Shown here in pieces: positions 46,669 through 59,188 of a stretch of DNA of 64,000 nucleotides (within the stretch, counting starts at the first letter, position 1; each line of letters begins with the position of its first letter). The stretch covers positions 20,152 through 84,151 of the forward strand of contig CAMPDV010002118.1 of NCBI GenBank assembly GCA_946699065.1, written 5' to 3'. A program made the translations under genes and the position numbers. The stretch is from Loxodes magnus. Taxonomy: Eukaryota > Ciliophora > Karyorelictea > Loxodida > Loxodidae. Under the pieces are notes generated by a model. The model was not told the DNA's origin. It did no database searches and saw only the letters and a list, made by a program, of their open reading frames with translations.

Positions 46669-48989
46669 ATGATATTTTTTTGTTTTTTATTAAATTTTGC
46701 TTAAAACATTTACGAAAATTTTGATTTTGTTTTTTTAACTTATCGATTAGCACAAGTTCAATCTTTATTTAACGGAATAATAAAGTAAAAGCTGGATAAA
46801 GAGATGCAAGTCATAATAAAATTAAAAAAATGTAAAGAGTGCTAAGTATTTATATTTTTTTTCTAAATTAAAATTTTAAGTAATGACAGAAAGTTTTCTA
46901 ATTGATTTATTTTCTGCTATTTTAGGTCTATTTATGAAGAAGTTAAAATTTTAAAAATGTTTTGAAAAAATAATTGAAATATATTAGAAGATTTTTTTAG
47001 GAGAAATAAAGATTTAAAACATAAAAATTTTATATATTATATGCAAATAAGAGAAAAATATTTTAAGGATTTTTAATTTCAAAAAAAGCGAAACATTTTA
47101 ATTTTATGCTAGAGTTAAATTTTATTTTCAATAATAAGTATTAATTGATATGCTTTTTATTACAGAATTCGAAAAGTTTTAGGGAGAATTTGTGAATTAG
47201 TTTATTTAAATTTTTTAAAGATTTAATATAATTAAAAGATCTTAATTTTTTTGGAAATTAAAGAGTGGATAAAAATTATTTTTTAGTTAAGAAATTGACA
47301 AGTTAAAAAATTAAATTTTTTTTAAATGTTATATGTTAGAAAACTTGAAAATCAAAATGTCATTTTAATTCAAAAGAAATTTTAAAGATTTTGTGAAAAT
47401 AAAAGAAAATTTTAAAAAACTGAATATAATATGTCTAAGAAAGATTTTTATATTCACTTTTAGTTATTTTTAAACTAAAAAAATAACTTTTGCTTTTTGT
47501 TCAGCATTTCATACTAAAGAAGATTTATAGTACAGGATTTTTTAAATTTTATTATTTAGGCTAAAAAAATGATAATAAAAATAAAATAATGATAAAGTTA
47601 AAAATTAGTAGATAATAAGTATTAGAGGATGTTTAATATTTAAAAATAGTTATAAGATTAATTATTTGTTTTTGGTAAGAATTTAGAAAGATGAAGAAAA
47701 TGTTAGTGCTTTAATAGTAAATATTGGATATATATTTGAATAATGGATTTGAAATATTGATCCTATTAGTGATTTGATAGAATGTTTAGTTTTTTTAAAA
47801 TAAGAATTGATGAATTTAGTTATATATTTAATATAGGTAAAGATAATGTAATAAAAAGACAATTAATGATTTGATATGTATATTTATGAATTGAGAATTG
47901 CTAAAATTATAACTAAAAATGTATTTTTCTTTGTTAAATAAATTGAATATAAATATTTAACAAATAGATGAGTGAAAAAACATATTAATTAGCAAAAAAG
48001 TTAAAATGTTTCAAGTTAGAACTTATGAATATCTGTTGATCCACTAATAAAGACTTGGTTAGTTTTTTGATTTGTTTAAGGAATTTTTGAATAGAAGATA
48101 AATTTAGAATTTGGATATTGATTAATTCTAAATGTGAATATAGTAATTGAATATCTATGATTTAAAAATATAAAGGTTTGATATAATTTGAAGTTTATGC
48201 TTTGTGCACAATGATGTGAGCTAAAAAATGTATAATTAAGACATAATTTGAATAATAGTTTTTTAAATGATACAATTGTTAATTATAATTATATTTTATA
48301 ATGTTACTAATAAATTACTCTTTTTAATTTATAAAACTAAATTTTTTAAATATCCTTAATTTTTATAAATTTGAACTAGATTAAATCTATTAACATAATG
48401 AAAGGTACTTATTTTAAATTTAGATTTTTGAACTAAAATTAGAAGAAAAATAATAATATTAGTAAAAAAATTAAATTGATTTAGTAAAATCATTAATTTA
48501 ATATTTATTGTCTATAAATCAAAATATACACCATGCTAAAATCAATAACATTTTCAATACTAGAAATCAACAAACCTCAACAAGTAGAACACCAGAAAGA
48601 TCCAATTATTAATTATCAGATATAAGGCATAATTACAAAAATTACCATCATCAAAAAATTGTGATACAACTATTTTTAAATGTGATTATATTTCTAATCT
48701 AAGAGAGTTCTCTGATTGGATCCAAGATTTTGAAGGGTAAATGTTGAAGATTATCTGGCTTTAGTAATGGTTATATATTAAAATTTTCTAATTTATATTT
48801 ATTACTTAATGTATTCTCTGTTTGCAGCAATTAGCAGAATTTACATATAATGACCATTAAAAATACATGCAGAAAAAAGAGTAGGAAGAGAATTAGTTTT
48901 CTGGAATATTAAAAGTTAATAGTTAAATGATTAAAAATATTAGCAAAGATCTTTTGATAAAGAAAGTATTTATGATAATTAAAGTTTTC
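46669..48989. other. AT-rich stretch, duplicate of 36.2-38.2 kb
   Basis: No convincing gene. Direct homology to 36.2-37.9 kb up to about 48.45 kb, and an inverted block at 48.66-48.85 kb. Confidence 0.55.
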
Positions 48990-49155
48990 AAAAATCCCTT
49001 TTTTAATAAAATGATATTTTAATTATATTTTTATTGCTTAAGATTAATATAAAAATTAATTCTTTTTAATAATTATTATATAGTAATAGATATATAAAAT
49101 AAGATAGTAACTTTAATATTTTATTATTCTTTTTCTTTAATTCTGCTAATTCTAC

Positions 49156-49560
49156 TCATCTAAGCTAACCATTCATTTTCTAAAAATCATCATCAAACTA
49201 ATTACCTTAAATGTCAATCTTCCAACCCAGATATCGATAGATCAAAGTCCCCATGCTTCTTCCATGTAACCACAATATTTCTCTCACTTGCGCATCTTAT
49301 TATTTCTAGAAAAATTTGAGCATCAAATGTTTAGACTAATCTTGCTAATTGATCCATAAGACACATACTTTTAATTTACAGAAAGATGAATAATTACTTA
49401 AACCTTTAGAGCAAAAGGGGATACAAAGTACCATTACTTTATTTTAAGCTTATTAGACTAAAATCCCTTCAGCATAGACGTTATTGTTTAAGTAGCAAGG
49501 AAATCTTATTTTTTACCTAATAAATAATCTCAACCAATATGTTTTCAAGAATAGAGAGAG
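49156..49560 (-). CDS. Unnamed small protein
   Basis: Protein-like minus frame: NNNVYAEGILVQQAQNKVMV, LCIPFCSKGLSNYSSFCKLK, VREILWLHGRSMGTLIYRYL, GWKIDIQGNQFDDDFQKMNG. The first TGA after it is 49158-49156. If that TGA is Trp the frame goes on (VELAELKKKNN) to TGA 48992-48990. The start is not clear. Not recognised. Confidence 0.45.
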
Positions 49561-49729
49561 TTAAATAGAGAGAGTTAAAATACTTGGCTAGATAGTTAAG
49601 TTAATAGTCAAGTATTAGTAGCTATAGATCAGTAAATAAGGTAAGAAATAAATTAATATAATAGAAATAACGATTACATATTAAAACTCAAAAAGATATA
49701 TTTAAAAGAAAAAAACTAGTACACCAAAA

Positions 49730-51000
49730 TGTAAAAAGAACAACAACAGCAAAATACTAATTATTAATCAATATTCCTAAATGCTAATAATCAAGAAATG
49801 CCCAATTAACCCAAAAATATTTTAAACCCAAAAAAAGGAACAAAAATTAACCTGACGAAAATGTAATAAGAAGACTTCATTCAAAATTGGGAGAAAAATG
49901 TATTTAATAAATAATAAAATCTTTCTCTAAACTAAAATAACTAAATTAATAAAGAAATTTACAAAATCTATGGAACTAATATTAAAGAAAGATTAAAAAT
50001 AAAAAATGAGAAAATATTCTATACTACTAAGAATGAGATATAATTAGATTTTTACCTAACAATAAGGCTCAAGGATTTGATTCAATATCAAATGAACTAA
50101 TAAAAAACGTATCACACGAATTATGATAAATACTATGCAAATTTTTCTAAAATTGTTAGAAGCAATAAAAACTAACTAAAAATATGAACAAAGTTAAAGT
50201 AATAATGCTTCACAAAAAAGGAAACAAATAAAATTGAAAAATTACAGATCGATAGCACTCATAAACGTAATTTAAAAAATATTTGATAAATTAGTAACTA
50301 ACCAATTATACTAAGAAATATAATATTAAGATATATTAAATAAAGATTAAAAAAGATTTATAAAAAAGATGCAAACTACTAATAATATATAATAATTAAA
50401 ACAAATCATAGAAAACTATAAAAATAAAAAGAAAAAAGAAAATTATAATGAAGACTTATTAATCACGTTAATTGATGTAGAAAAAATGTTTGAAACAATA
50501 AATCGCAGATTTTTATTTGACCAGATGAAAAGATTAAACATTTCGTAAAATATAATTAATATAATAAAAGATACATATTAAAAAGTATAAATTAACTTCT
50601 ATCTTGATGAAGAAATAACTAGAAAAATTCGGTAAGTAAATGGAATCTTACAAGGCAGCTCAAGTGGACCAATATTAGCAATAATATACTATTATATAGT
50701 ATTAAGGCATTTAGAAAAATATGAAAAACTAGGGCATAAAATTCAAAAAATTTATTGTGCTAAACTTGCTTGAGCAGATGATTTAATACTAATATCAAAT
50801 AATCAAAAAAATATGTAAATTTTACTAAACGAAACTGAAAACATTTTTAAATTAATAAGACTTAATATTAACACGGAGAAATGCGAATTTATATAAATAC
50901 TCAAGAATAGAAACACAACGAAAAAAGAGATTGAACTTTTTCTATTAGGAAAAAAAATTTAATAGAAATAACAAAATTAATACCTAGGATATCAAATAAA
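49730..51000 (+). mobile_element. LINE reverse transcriptase, 3' end cut off
   Basis: With UAR=Gln and UGA=Trp the plus strand reads as a non-LTR reverse transcriptase: LPNNKAQGFDSISNELIKNV, NYRSIALINVIQKIFDKLV, LLITLIDVEKMFETINRRF, GILQGSSSGPILAIIYYY, LAWADDLILIS (catalytic ADD), CEFIQILKN, YLGYQIN. Order and spacing match RT motifs 0-7 of LINEs. One frame change lies just before LPNNK; the endonuclease is not seen in the AT-rich upstream sequence. At 51000 the ORF ends abruptly at the fragment of the 2.2-kb unit, so the thumb and 3' end are missing. The family's own replication could supply the machinery for the SINE-like insertion at 28.5 kb, but that link is inference. Confidence 0.85.
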
Positions 51001-51412
51001 CTTTGGTTCCCAGAAACATCTCTTAACACCAATTTACCTCCACACAGATTTAAGAGATCATGTGCCTTTGACTTTGTCACTTGAGGTATTTTCGAATCAC
51101 TCTTCCAAAGATGGAATTACATCAAGTTCTCTATATACGGTCAGCTGCTCTGACATATATAGTCTGAATCCTCGTCTTTCTTTTGCTTTACACTCTTCTT
51201 CGAACCTTCTCTCTTTCTCATCTTCTTCAATTCTGCTTAGTTTCACATCTTTTTAAAGTAATCTAACTTTCTTGTTTTTTTGAAATTCTTTCTCGGATAA
51301 AATATCAAAAGGGTAACAACAGGCTCATTTTAATAATCAGCTCAATATTAAACTTTTTTTTATCTTCTTCATCAAATTCTACTAAACCTATAAATTTGTA
51401 ATGAGCCTTACT
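51001..51412. repeat. Third, partial copy of the 2.2-kb repeat unit
   Basis: Matches 14834-15246 and 17358-17770 from CTTTGGTTCC to GAGCCTTACT with about a dozen differences (roughly 97 percent). It contains only part of ORF A. It abuts the truncated LINE ORF. Confidence 0.9.
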
Positions 51413-54400
51413 GAAGCTTTTAATCTCGCTTCTGTATTTAGTATTCTAACATAATCTCAAAGCTATTTAATTTTTAAATATCTGCTGTTTATTTGCAGAA
51501 TTAATTGTTGCACTACATCCTAAACTTTTATTTCTGATTATGGCGAATAAATCTCAATCAAAGTATCTTAATTTGGTTAGAAGATTGAAAAAGGTGAATT
51601 ATTTCATAAGCACCATTTTATTTTTATCATAATATGATAATGAAATGAAGCTAAAATCTTTTTATTTAAGTGCTACAGTTGCTTTCTTTTTTATCCACTT
51701 CAAACGTCGAAATAGAAACTTAAAAAGTTAGATTTTTATTATTTAGATTTATAATTCAAATGGAATTAAATATTTTTTGCTAGTCGGATCTAAATTTTAA
51801 AACCAAGCTTTTTCTTTCATTCTTCAGTCACAACACTAAATAAATAAATCAGCATAAATACCCTTTTTTTTTGTGAAATTTAATTATAAAACCTCGGTGA
51901 TTAGAAAAATCCTTCAAAGTCATTTTATTTTTTAAGATAGCTAAAATTTTAAGAAATTAATTTAAGTTTAGATAGTTTTAAGAAAAAGCATTTTCAAATG
52001 TTTGAATATTATCTGATTTGCTTAACCGAAAAACATTAACATTTTTAAAATTTTTATATTTGAAAATTGATAAAGTTTAAATAAAAATTTTGGGCATAAT
52101 TTGTATAAAATTAATTATATCCTATAGTTCATAAATACACTTAAGTTTCGTAATTAGATGGGAATGGAAATATAATTGAATTGCAAGTTATCAAAAATCC
52201 ACTGAAAATAGATTTAATGCTTTGAGGTTTTTACTTAAAAGATAAACAATAAATGTCTCTTATAAAAAGTAAAATATAAATCCATTTATTCAAATCTTTG
52301 AGACAATTAAAATGCATAAATATAGCGATTTGAGGTTAAGTTTCTTTAATAAAAATGTTGCTACTTGTTTAGAATTAGCTATAAAGGCATAATAAATCAA
52401 AGCAATTTAATTTCAAGAGTAATAAATCAGTCTATTTTATTTTTACTTTAGATAGCCTTAGTATATCTAGTAAAAAGCTATTATCCTTAAAAATTTTTAA
52501 GCTACGAAATATTTTATAAAGTTTATGAGATAAATGAAATTAATAAATTTAAAGAATAAATAGTTTTTTAATAATAAAATACTCTTAGATCTTAAGAACA
52601 ATTCTGCTTTGAAATTAAATCCTAAATTTTCATCGAGAGTAATAGAGGAAAAGTATATAAAATTATAAAAAGATAAGGTGGAATACGAAGGCAAATGCAT
52701 TTTTAGTTGCAAAACTTGTTGTGTTGTCGTTAGAAAATTCTAAAAAAATAAATTTAAAGTTGAATTAAAAAATAGATATCATATTAATGATAATAATAAT
52801 GGATTAATGCTAAAAGAATTATATTTAAGAAGCAAGTTAAATTCATAAGCCATTCAAGATATAATATTTAAGTTATCTTTGACTAATATCGTATTTATTT
52901 GTCTTTTTTTTGGAGAATTTAAATTCTTTAAAATCCAAATAATAGGTATAGGTAAAAACTACAGTCATGAGTTTATAAGTGTAAAATTCATATTGCTAAA
53001 AGGAAAACTTATTTCCTTAAAATTTAAGATAGTGTGATTATACTCAAAAATGATATTAGCTAAATAACTATTTATTTAGATATTGATCACAGTTGTAAAA
53101 CCAAGTAGAAAAATAGGATTTGCTTAAGATATATATCTTTAAATATTTTACAATAAAAATGATTGTAACTAATAGAGCGAAGCACTATAAATAATGTATA
53201 TACATTAGAGTAATTGCCTTTCTATAAATTACATAATTGAAACAAAGTTTTATGTTTTCCAGTTTAAAATAATCGATTATAAGAGATAATTCAGATCGAT
53301 GAAAAGATTCTTAGAGTTAAAATAAAAAATTGAAATAATAGATATGCATAGATAATTATCAAATCTAAGAGCTCTTTATTTAGATTATGATAAGACTAAA
53401 TTGTGATCGTAGTTAAGATAATTAAAAATGAAAAGTTTACGAGCATACCAGAAAGAAAGCAACATGAATAAAAATAAAAAATTTAAATTTGAAATTTGTT
53501 TATTCCTTTATTTTTAAATTGATTTAGGAATAAAGTAAAGCATACGTTTAAGAAAATTAAATTATTTAAAAAGAATCCTATTAAAATTCTAAAAAAGTGA
53601 GATACAATCCTCAAAGAATAGAATAAGAGCAATAAACAATAAATTACTTATATAGATAACTATTATAGTTTAAGTTATAAATTTAACTTTAGTTAATTAA
53701 CAATAAAATTTGGAAAAAGCAGCTAAATTTAAATAATTGTAGGTTATTTAGAAAGTTAGAAAATATTTGTTTGCTTTGATTATATTTGGTGTATTTAATT
53801 GAAATAATTCTATTTTTGGATGCTTTGAATAGAATATAAATTTTTTGGAAAATATAGAGAGATAAAAAGCTTATAAATATTGCTTGGAAATATGTTTAGA
53901 AAAGTTTAGCGAAATTTAATGTTTTAGATCTAAACAAAGTTAGTTTCCTCGTTAAAATAATAGAGATTTGGTGAATAAATCCTAAATTTAATTTATAAAA
54001 TAAATTTTAATTTGGTTTATTTGCAAACCGATTGAATTTATAAATTATAAAGAACAAAAGAATTTCAATTTAGTGCTTGCAAATGAAGAAAAATAAAATA
54101 ACTAGGAAAGTAAATTATAAAATAAAAATAGTGGTATATCAAAAATAATCAGTCATAGTTAATTATTCTAAAGAAGTTTATTTTATAATAGCTTTTACTA
54201 AACATGAATACCTTTTTAAAAGTTGTTGATTTGTTACTCCTTATAAAAATAATAAAATTTTAGCTATAAAAATATTAATGATATATTTTAATAATTATTA
54301 ATCTAGTCTCTGAATAGATGCTTATGCAGTTTGGAACTAAAGTAGATGAGTAACCAATAATAATAGACTTTATATAATGAATTTTCTACCAAATTTATAA

Positions 54401-55059
54401 AATTTAAATTACTAAATTTCTATTACATTTTCATTAAAATCAATTCTTATTTTATAGAACCTTTCATTAATACTATCAAATCAAAATCTTAAGTCTATTT
54501 ATTAACTAATTTTAAAAGATAAATAGCTTAGTTCTGATATAATACTTACTTATTTAGACAATATTTTTGATTTAGATTCTAAATATAAAACTATAAGCCT
54601 TTTTATTTATTCTCACTATTTTAGATTTTTATTTGAGTTTTAAATTGAGGATTTTCTAGCTTGAAAATTAGATTTTTTTTTAATCTAAAAATATTAGATT
54701 GAATGAGATTAAATTCACTATCTGATCTCCTAAATATAATCAAATATTTTCAGGAGCTTATTTAGACTTTTAAAGTTATTAGATTTTAAAATAGCCTTAG
54801 ATTTAATTTGGCATAATAGTTATAAAAGCTTATTCAAATGCAAAATCTATTTTAGTGTCTTTAAAATTATTTGATGAAGTAAGCGATTCTTTTGCCAAAA
54901 TGAGAACAAGTTTTTAGTTAACTGATCCTGCTAAATAAGCAGTTTTTCTTAAATAATAATAATAATAAATTTAAGATTTGAACTTGAAGAAATCTTAGTA
55001 AAGCAAGATTTTTAATCTATTTAATAATTCCTTTGAAGTTAAAAATAAGTTTATTTTTC
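51413..55059. other. AT-rich stretch, no gene I can support
   Basis: A minus frame stays open for most of this stretch, but its composition (Leu, Phe, Ile, Asn, Lys) is what random AT-rich DNA gives when only TGA is a stop. The 54.4-55.0 kb part looks somewhat more protein-like and may be an extension of the kinase gene above it. Confidence 0.4.
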
Positions 55060-56301
55060 TCACTAATTCTTCTATTCTTCTTGATAGATTATAGAAATGT
55101 CAGTTCGTCTTACGGAAGAGATATTATTTTAACTATTTAAGCGAGGATCTTCAGTTTTTTATTTTGAGCTAATTAATGATTATCTTCTGGTGGTTCTCTT
55201 TAGTCAATTAGTTTTTAGGTCTTTTGACTAATTATTATTTGTAGTTTTTTTATTTGTCTTTTCAAAGGGATTAAATTTTGTCTTCAACTCATTAAAGCCA
55301 TCTTTTAATTATTTTATATTAGGTCTTTAGTTATAGTCTAGATTGAAGCAGCTTTCCAAAAGTTTCTTCAAATCTTCATTTAAAAAAATTTCAGTTTAGA
55401 ATAGTGTGCTTAAATCCTGTTTTTGTATAAGTTAAATCAATTTTTAATTGCCTTTTATTTGATTTTCTAGAATGCTCTCGTTAAATAATTCTACGGCAAC
55501 ACAAGCAAATGCTCAAATATCACTCGCTTAATTTTCTTAATTTTAAAGTACTTCAGGAGCAGCTAAAGTTTTCTTTTTAACGTTAAATAAAGAAATCTGA
55601 AATTAAAAACTTACATAAGCTGTTTTTTAAATCTTAATGTTATAATTATCATTCAGCAAAATGTTATGGGAATCTATATTGCTATGAATAATACCAGCGT
55701 TATGAATGGAAAGGATTCTTTCAGCTATTTGGAAGAGTAAATTTAATTTCATGCTAATTCTCAATTTAGGCTAGTTCACTAAATTGGGAAATAAATTTTT
55801 GGATTTAATAAGATCGAATAAGCTTTACTTCATTTAGTAATCAGTAATTAGACAAAAGCAGTATTCATCTTCTTATTCAGTATCTATAGAAACTCCTATT
55901 AAGCTCGTAAGTTTATCGTTTATTAGACATAAATGTGAGTAACAGTAGTTATAAAACTCCTATATTATTTAATGCTGAGAAATTTAAGGACTTTAAGTAA
56001 AAATCTTAATAGCATATTCAACATTATTTATTTCTATAACAAAAACACTCTTTAAATTGTCTTTATAGAGCCTTTTCAAACTATCTAAAAATTTGTTGTT
56101 TGGAATTAACTCTTTGTATTTTCAAATTCTGATTCTTGCTCTTTCATCTTCACTTGCCCCATTTTTTCTTAAAAGTTGCCAAATATCTTCCAAAGATTTA
56201 TTTTATTGTTATAGTTATTAAATTTAATTGGTTTAATATTCATTTTTACTTTGCCTACTTTGTTTTGTATATTAAGAAATATTTTAATTAGTATTTATCA
56301 T
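55060..56301 (-). CDS. Pseudokinase A (tandem kinase cluster)
   Basis: In-frame Met at 56301, TGA at 55062-55060 (an earlier TGA at 55206-55204 is the alternative stop). Same architecture as its neighbours: SLEDIWQLLRKNGASEDERA, kinase N-lobe with VEYAIKIF (the Lys is kept), C-lobe IAERILSIHNAGIIHSNIDS then HNILL, APEVL, ASDIWAFACVAVELFNE. The HRD motif is HSN, so the catalytic Asp is lost, and the DFG position reads KIQKTA, so the metal-binding Asp is lost too. It should not phosphorylate; such pseudokinases usually bind or regulate. No TGA separates it from kinase B, so A and B may form one protein. Confidence 0.75.
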
Positions 56302-57326
56302 TTTAATTTTAGAATTTTCGATATCCCATTTTTACAATATTAATTGAAGTCTCTCTCTAAACTACTGGATATCAGGCCTTAAAAGTGGGTTATAATTGAA
56401 GCAGTCCTTCAATAAATTCTCTAATTCCTTTTCTTATTTAATTTCATCTGAAAAGTCTGGAATCTTTTGATTTCTATAGATAGAATCTTTGATTTATTTA
56501 AGTGTTTTGATGTTTGGATAAGGCAAATCCTCATTAAAGATCTCAGTTGCAACACATGCAAGAGATCAAATATCACTTTTAAATACTATTTTATGTTGAA
56601 ACATCTTTGGAGCCATTCATTATCATGATTCTTAGTCTATTAGATCTATTAAAACATAAGCTATATTTTTTACATTTATCAAGCTTAAATCTTGTAATTT
56701 AGGTTTATTATTTTCGTCTAATAAAATATTAAGGGAGCTTAAATTCTTATAAATCAGTCTTTAGATGTGAATTGCATGAACTCCTTCGGCTATTTAATTT
56801 AATAATTTAAGCTTTCTTAAAAATCTTTATTAAGATCCTTTATCGATTTTATTAAACAATCGCTAGTTTTAAATTAAATGATAAAGATTATCTTCCTACA
56901 TATAGTTAGTATAGTAGCAAAAGCAATATTAGTTTTCGTTTTTAATGTCAAATGCTACTCCTAATATTTATGAAATCATTGGATTATTTATTGATAAAAG
57001 TGCCTTGCACTCGTTATAAAATTTTTCAATTATAAGATCTTGAGATTCATAATCTTTTTATCTTAGTATTCTTAGAGTATACTCAATTTCATTTATACTT
57101 ATTATATAGGCTTCATAGTGGCCAATTTAAATTCTTTTTTACTCTTATAATCATTACTCATTAGGAATCAATTCTTCATATTCATAAATTCTTATTCTAC
57201 CTCCCTATTATTTTCTTGCTCCGTTTTCCTTCAAAAGTTGCAAAATATCTTCAATTGTAATTTTTTGATTATTTTACTATTTAGTTTAATGCAAGTCTGG
57301 CCGTTTTTGTTTAATTCAGTCTCCAT
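56302..57326 (-). CDS. Pseudokinase B (tandem kinase cluster)
   Basis: ATG 57326 (METELNKNGQTC), then after an A-run frame slip ITIEDILQLLKENGAR, RIRIYEYEELIPNE. The glycine loop is degraded (IGHYEAYII), the N-lobe Lys is replaced (TLRILRQ), HRD reads YKN (IYKNLSSLNILLDENNKPK), DFG reads DLS, while QWMAPKM, SDIWSLACVATEIFNE and the RPDIQQFRE end are normal. It has lost every catalytic residue but kept the fold signature. The frame continues without TGA into kinase A. Confidence 0.75.
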
Positions 57327-57393
57327 AAGTTAATGTTTAATTCTTATTTTCTTGATTTTTTAAATTTTATTTACTTTATTAATTATTTGGCTA

Positions 57394-59143
57394 TCACTTT
57401 TTTTATATTTAGAGTATTTATTCTCTGAATTACTAAATATTTGGTCTTTCTTCTGGATCAAAACTAAAGGATTTTTATAGCAATTCAACTAATTAAAGTT
57501 CTTTTTTAATTTCGTTAGAGAAATCTGGGTTTTTTTTTTATTTGTATACTCAATCTTTTATTTATTCATGACCTTTAAGGTTTGGAAAAGGAATTGTTTC
57601 GTTGAATATTTCAATGGCTATGCATGCAATAGATCAAATATCGTTTTTAAGGCTTACTTTTTAATCGATAACTCTGGAGCCATTCATTAGGGTGTTCCTC
57701 TTATTTATTCAGTTTAAGTAACATCTGACTCGCAAGATAAACCAAGATCTGATATTTTTGGTTCGTCATTTTCATCCATCAAAATGTTTAGTGATTTGAC
57801 ATCTCTATGAATCAAACCTGCAGCGTGTATAACTTATATTCCCTCTGCTATTTAACCTAGCAATTTTATCTTTTTGAAAAACCTTTCTTACGAGTCTCTT
57901 TGCAAGTCTTGAAACAATTATTATTCCTTGACTATTTTGTATAAGCTATTTTTCTGCTAATAAATGGTATAATGACAAAAGATGTAATCGTCTTTTTCTG
58001 AAGTATCTATCGCAATTCCTATAATTTTTAAAATTCTGGAATGATTAATAGATAAAAGAGCCTTGCATTCATTATAAAAATCTTAAATTAGTTCCTTTTA
58101 AGTTTTTCCTTTTCTTTATTTCATTATTTTTAGAGCATAGTCAAGTCCTTCAATGTTTATTTTATAAACCTGACCATATGTTCCTTTACCTAATTCTTCT
58201 AAATATTAAAGTTCATTTTCATTTTGAACTAAGCTTTTATAATCTTTCTATAGAATACAATTTTTATATTCTTCAATAAGTTGCTGAATATCTTCCAGCG
58301 TAATTCCTTCTTTTTTTCTAATTTTTATTTTCTTTTGGTTACTTATATCAGTGACTAGTTAGTTTTATTATTATAAACATTACTAATCTTCTTCAGTCTT
58401 TTAAGTCAATTTTATTTCCCAAGACTTACCAATGCTATCATATATATTGATTTTTTCTCCGTCATATTAATATATTTTTTCTTCGAAAAATATAGGATTT
58501 TAATACGAATTTTGTCCAGGATATTTACTTTCAGAAATTAACTCAAAATAGGGATCGTCTTAATTTATTTTTAACTAATAAACTCCCTCTAGGTTTGCTC
58601 CAAATAAATAGACTTCTCCTTACTGATTTCTAGCTATTTTGATTTAAGAACTATAAGGCTAATCCTTAAAAGCGATTTTTAAAACATCAAAGTTAAATCT
58701 GAGAACTTGCTGTGTGCTACTATCATTTTAAGTTAAACCGATTGCGCCTATAATTAAAAGTTGAGATTGGTTTTGAGATTCTTAAATTTAATACTTGAAT
58801 AACCTTTTTTGGCTTGATCTTAAAGTCTTTTCACTTACATCAAAATACTCAATTGTTTATTCTACTTAGTCATAAGAAAGATCTTTTGAAACTATATAAA
58901 TTAGCTCTTTATTTTGTCTTACTACTTATACCATTTCGTGACATCTTTTAGGCTCTAACATTTCCAAAGTTTAAATTACCTTTAAACTTTTTCCATCTAT
59001 CAACTAAAAGTTTCTACTGCATTATCCATTTTTTTCCCTCCAGATACGAAAATAAAATCTTGCGTATATAGGACAGAGCTCTCTTCATCCTTCTTTATTT
59101 GGGAATTTTGCAAATGCGATTCTTCAAAAGTATTGTTTAACAT
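57394..59143 (-). CDS. Protein kinase C-like member of the cluster with N-terminal kelch-like region
   Basis: Here C only means third in order, not PKC. ATG 59143, TGA 57396-57394, about 580 residues. The first 250 residues have propeller-like strands (DFIFVSGGK, CSRNFQLIDGKS, GEVYLFGANLEG, EKIYQYDGEKINIYDSIGKS). The kinase domain: GKGTYGQVYK glycine loop, DYALKIM lysine, FYNECKALL helix, HRDVKSLNILMDENDEPKI, DLGL in place of DFG, RGTPQWMAPEL, NDIWSIACIAIEIFNE, ERPNIQQFRE. All catalytic residues are present, so it should be active; TKL/STE-like by the GTPxWMAPE motif. Two one-base slips occur in A-runs (near 59035 and after APEL). Confidence 0.8.
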
Positions 59144-59188
59144 TATTATGCAAGTATTTTAGCTTTTTAAAAGAGATACTTATGAATT

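Noticed and set aside
51413-55059. A giant minus-strand ORF of about 1200 codons
   Set aside because: Composition is that of translated AT-rich DNA, with Leu/Phe/Ile/Asn throughout and no motif; with one stop codon such open frames are expected.
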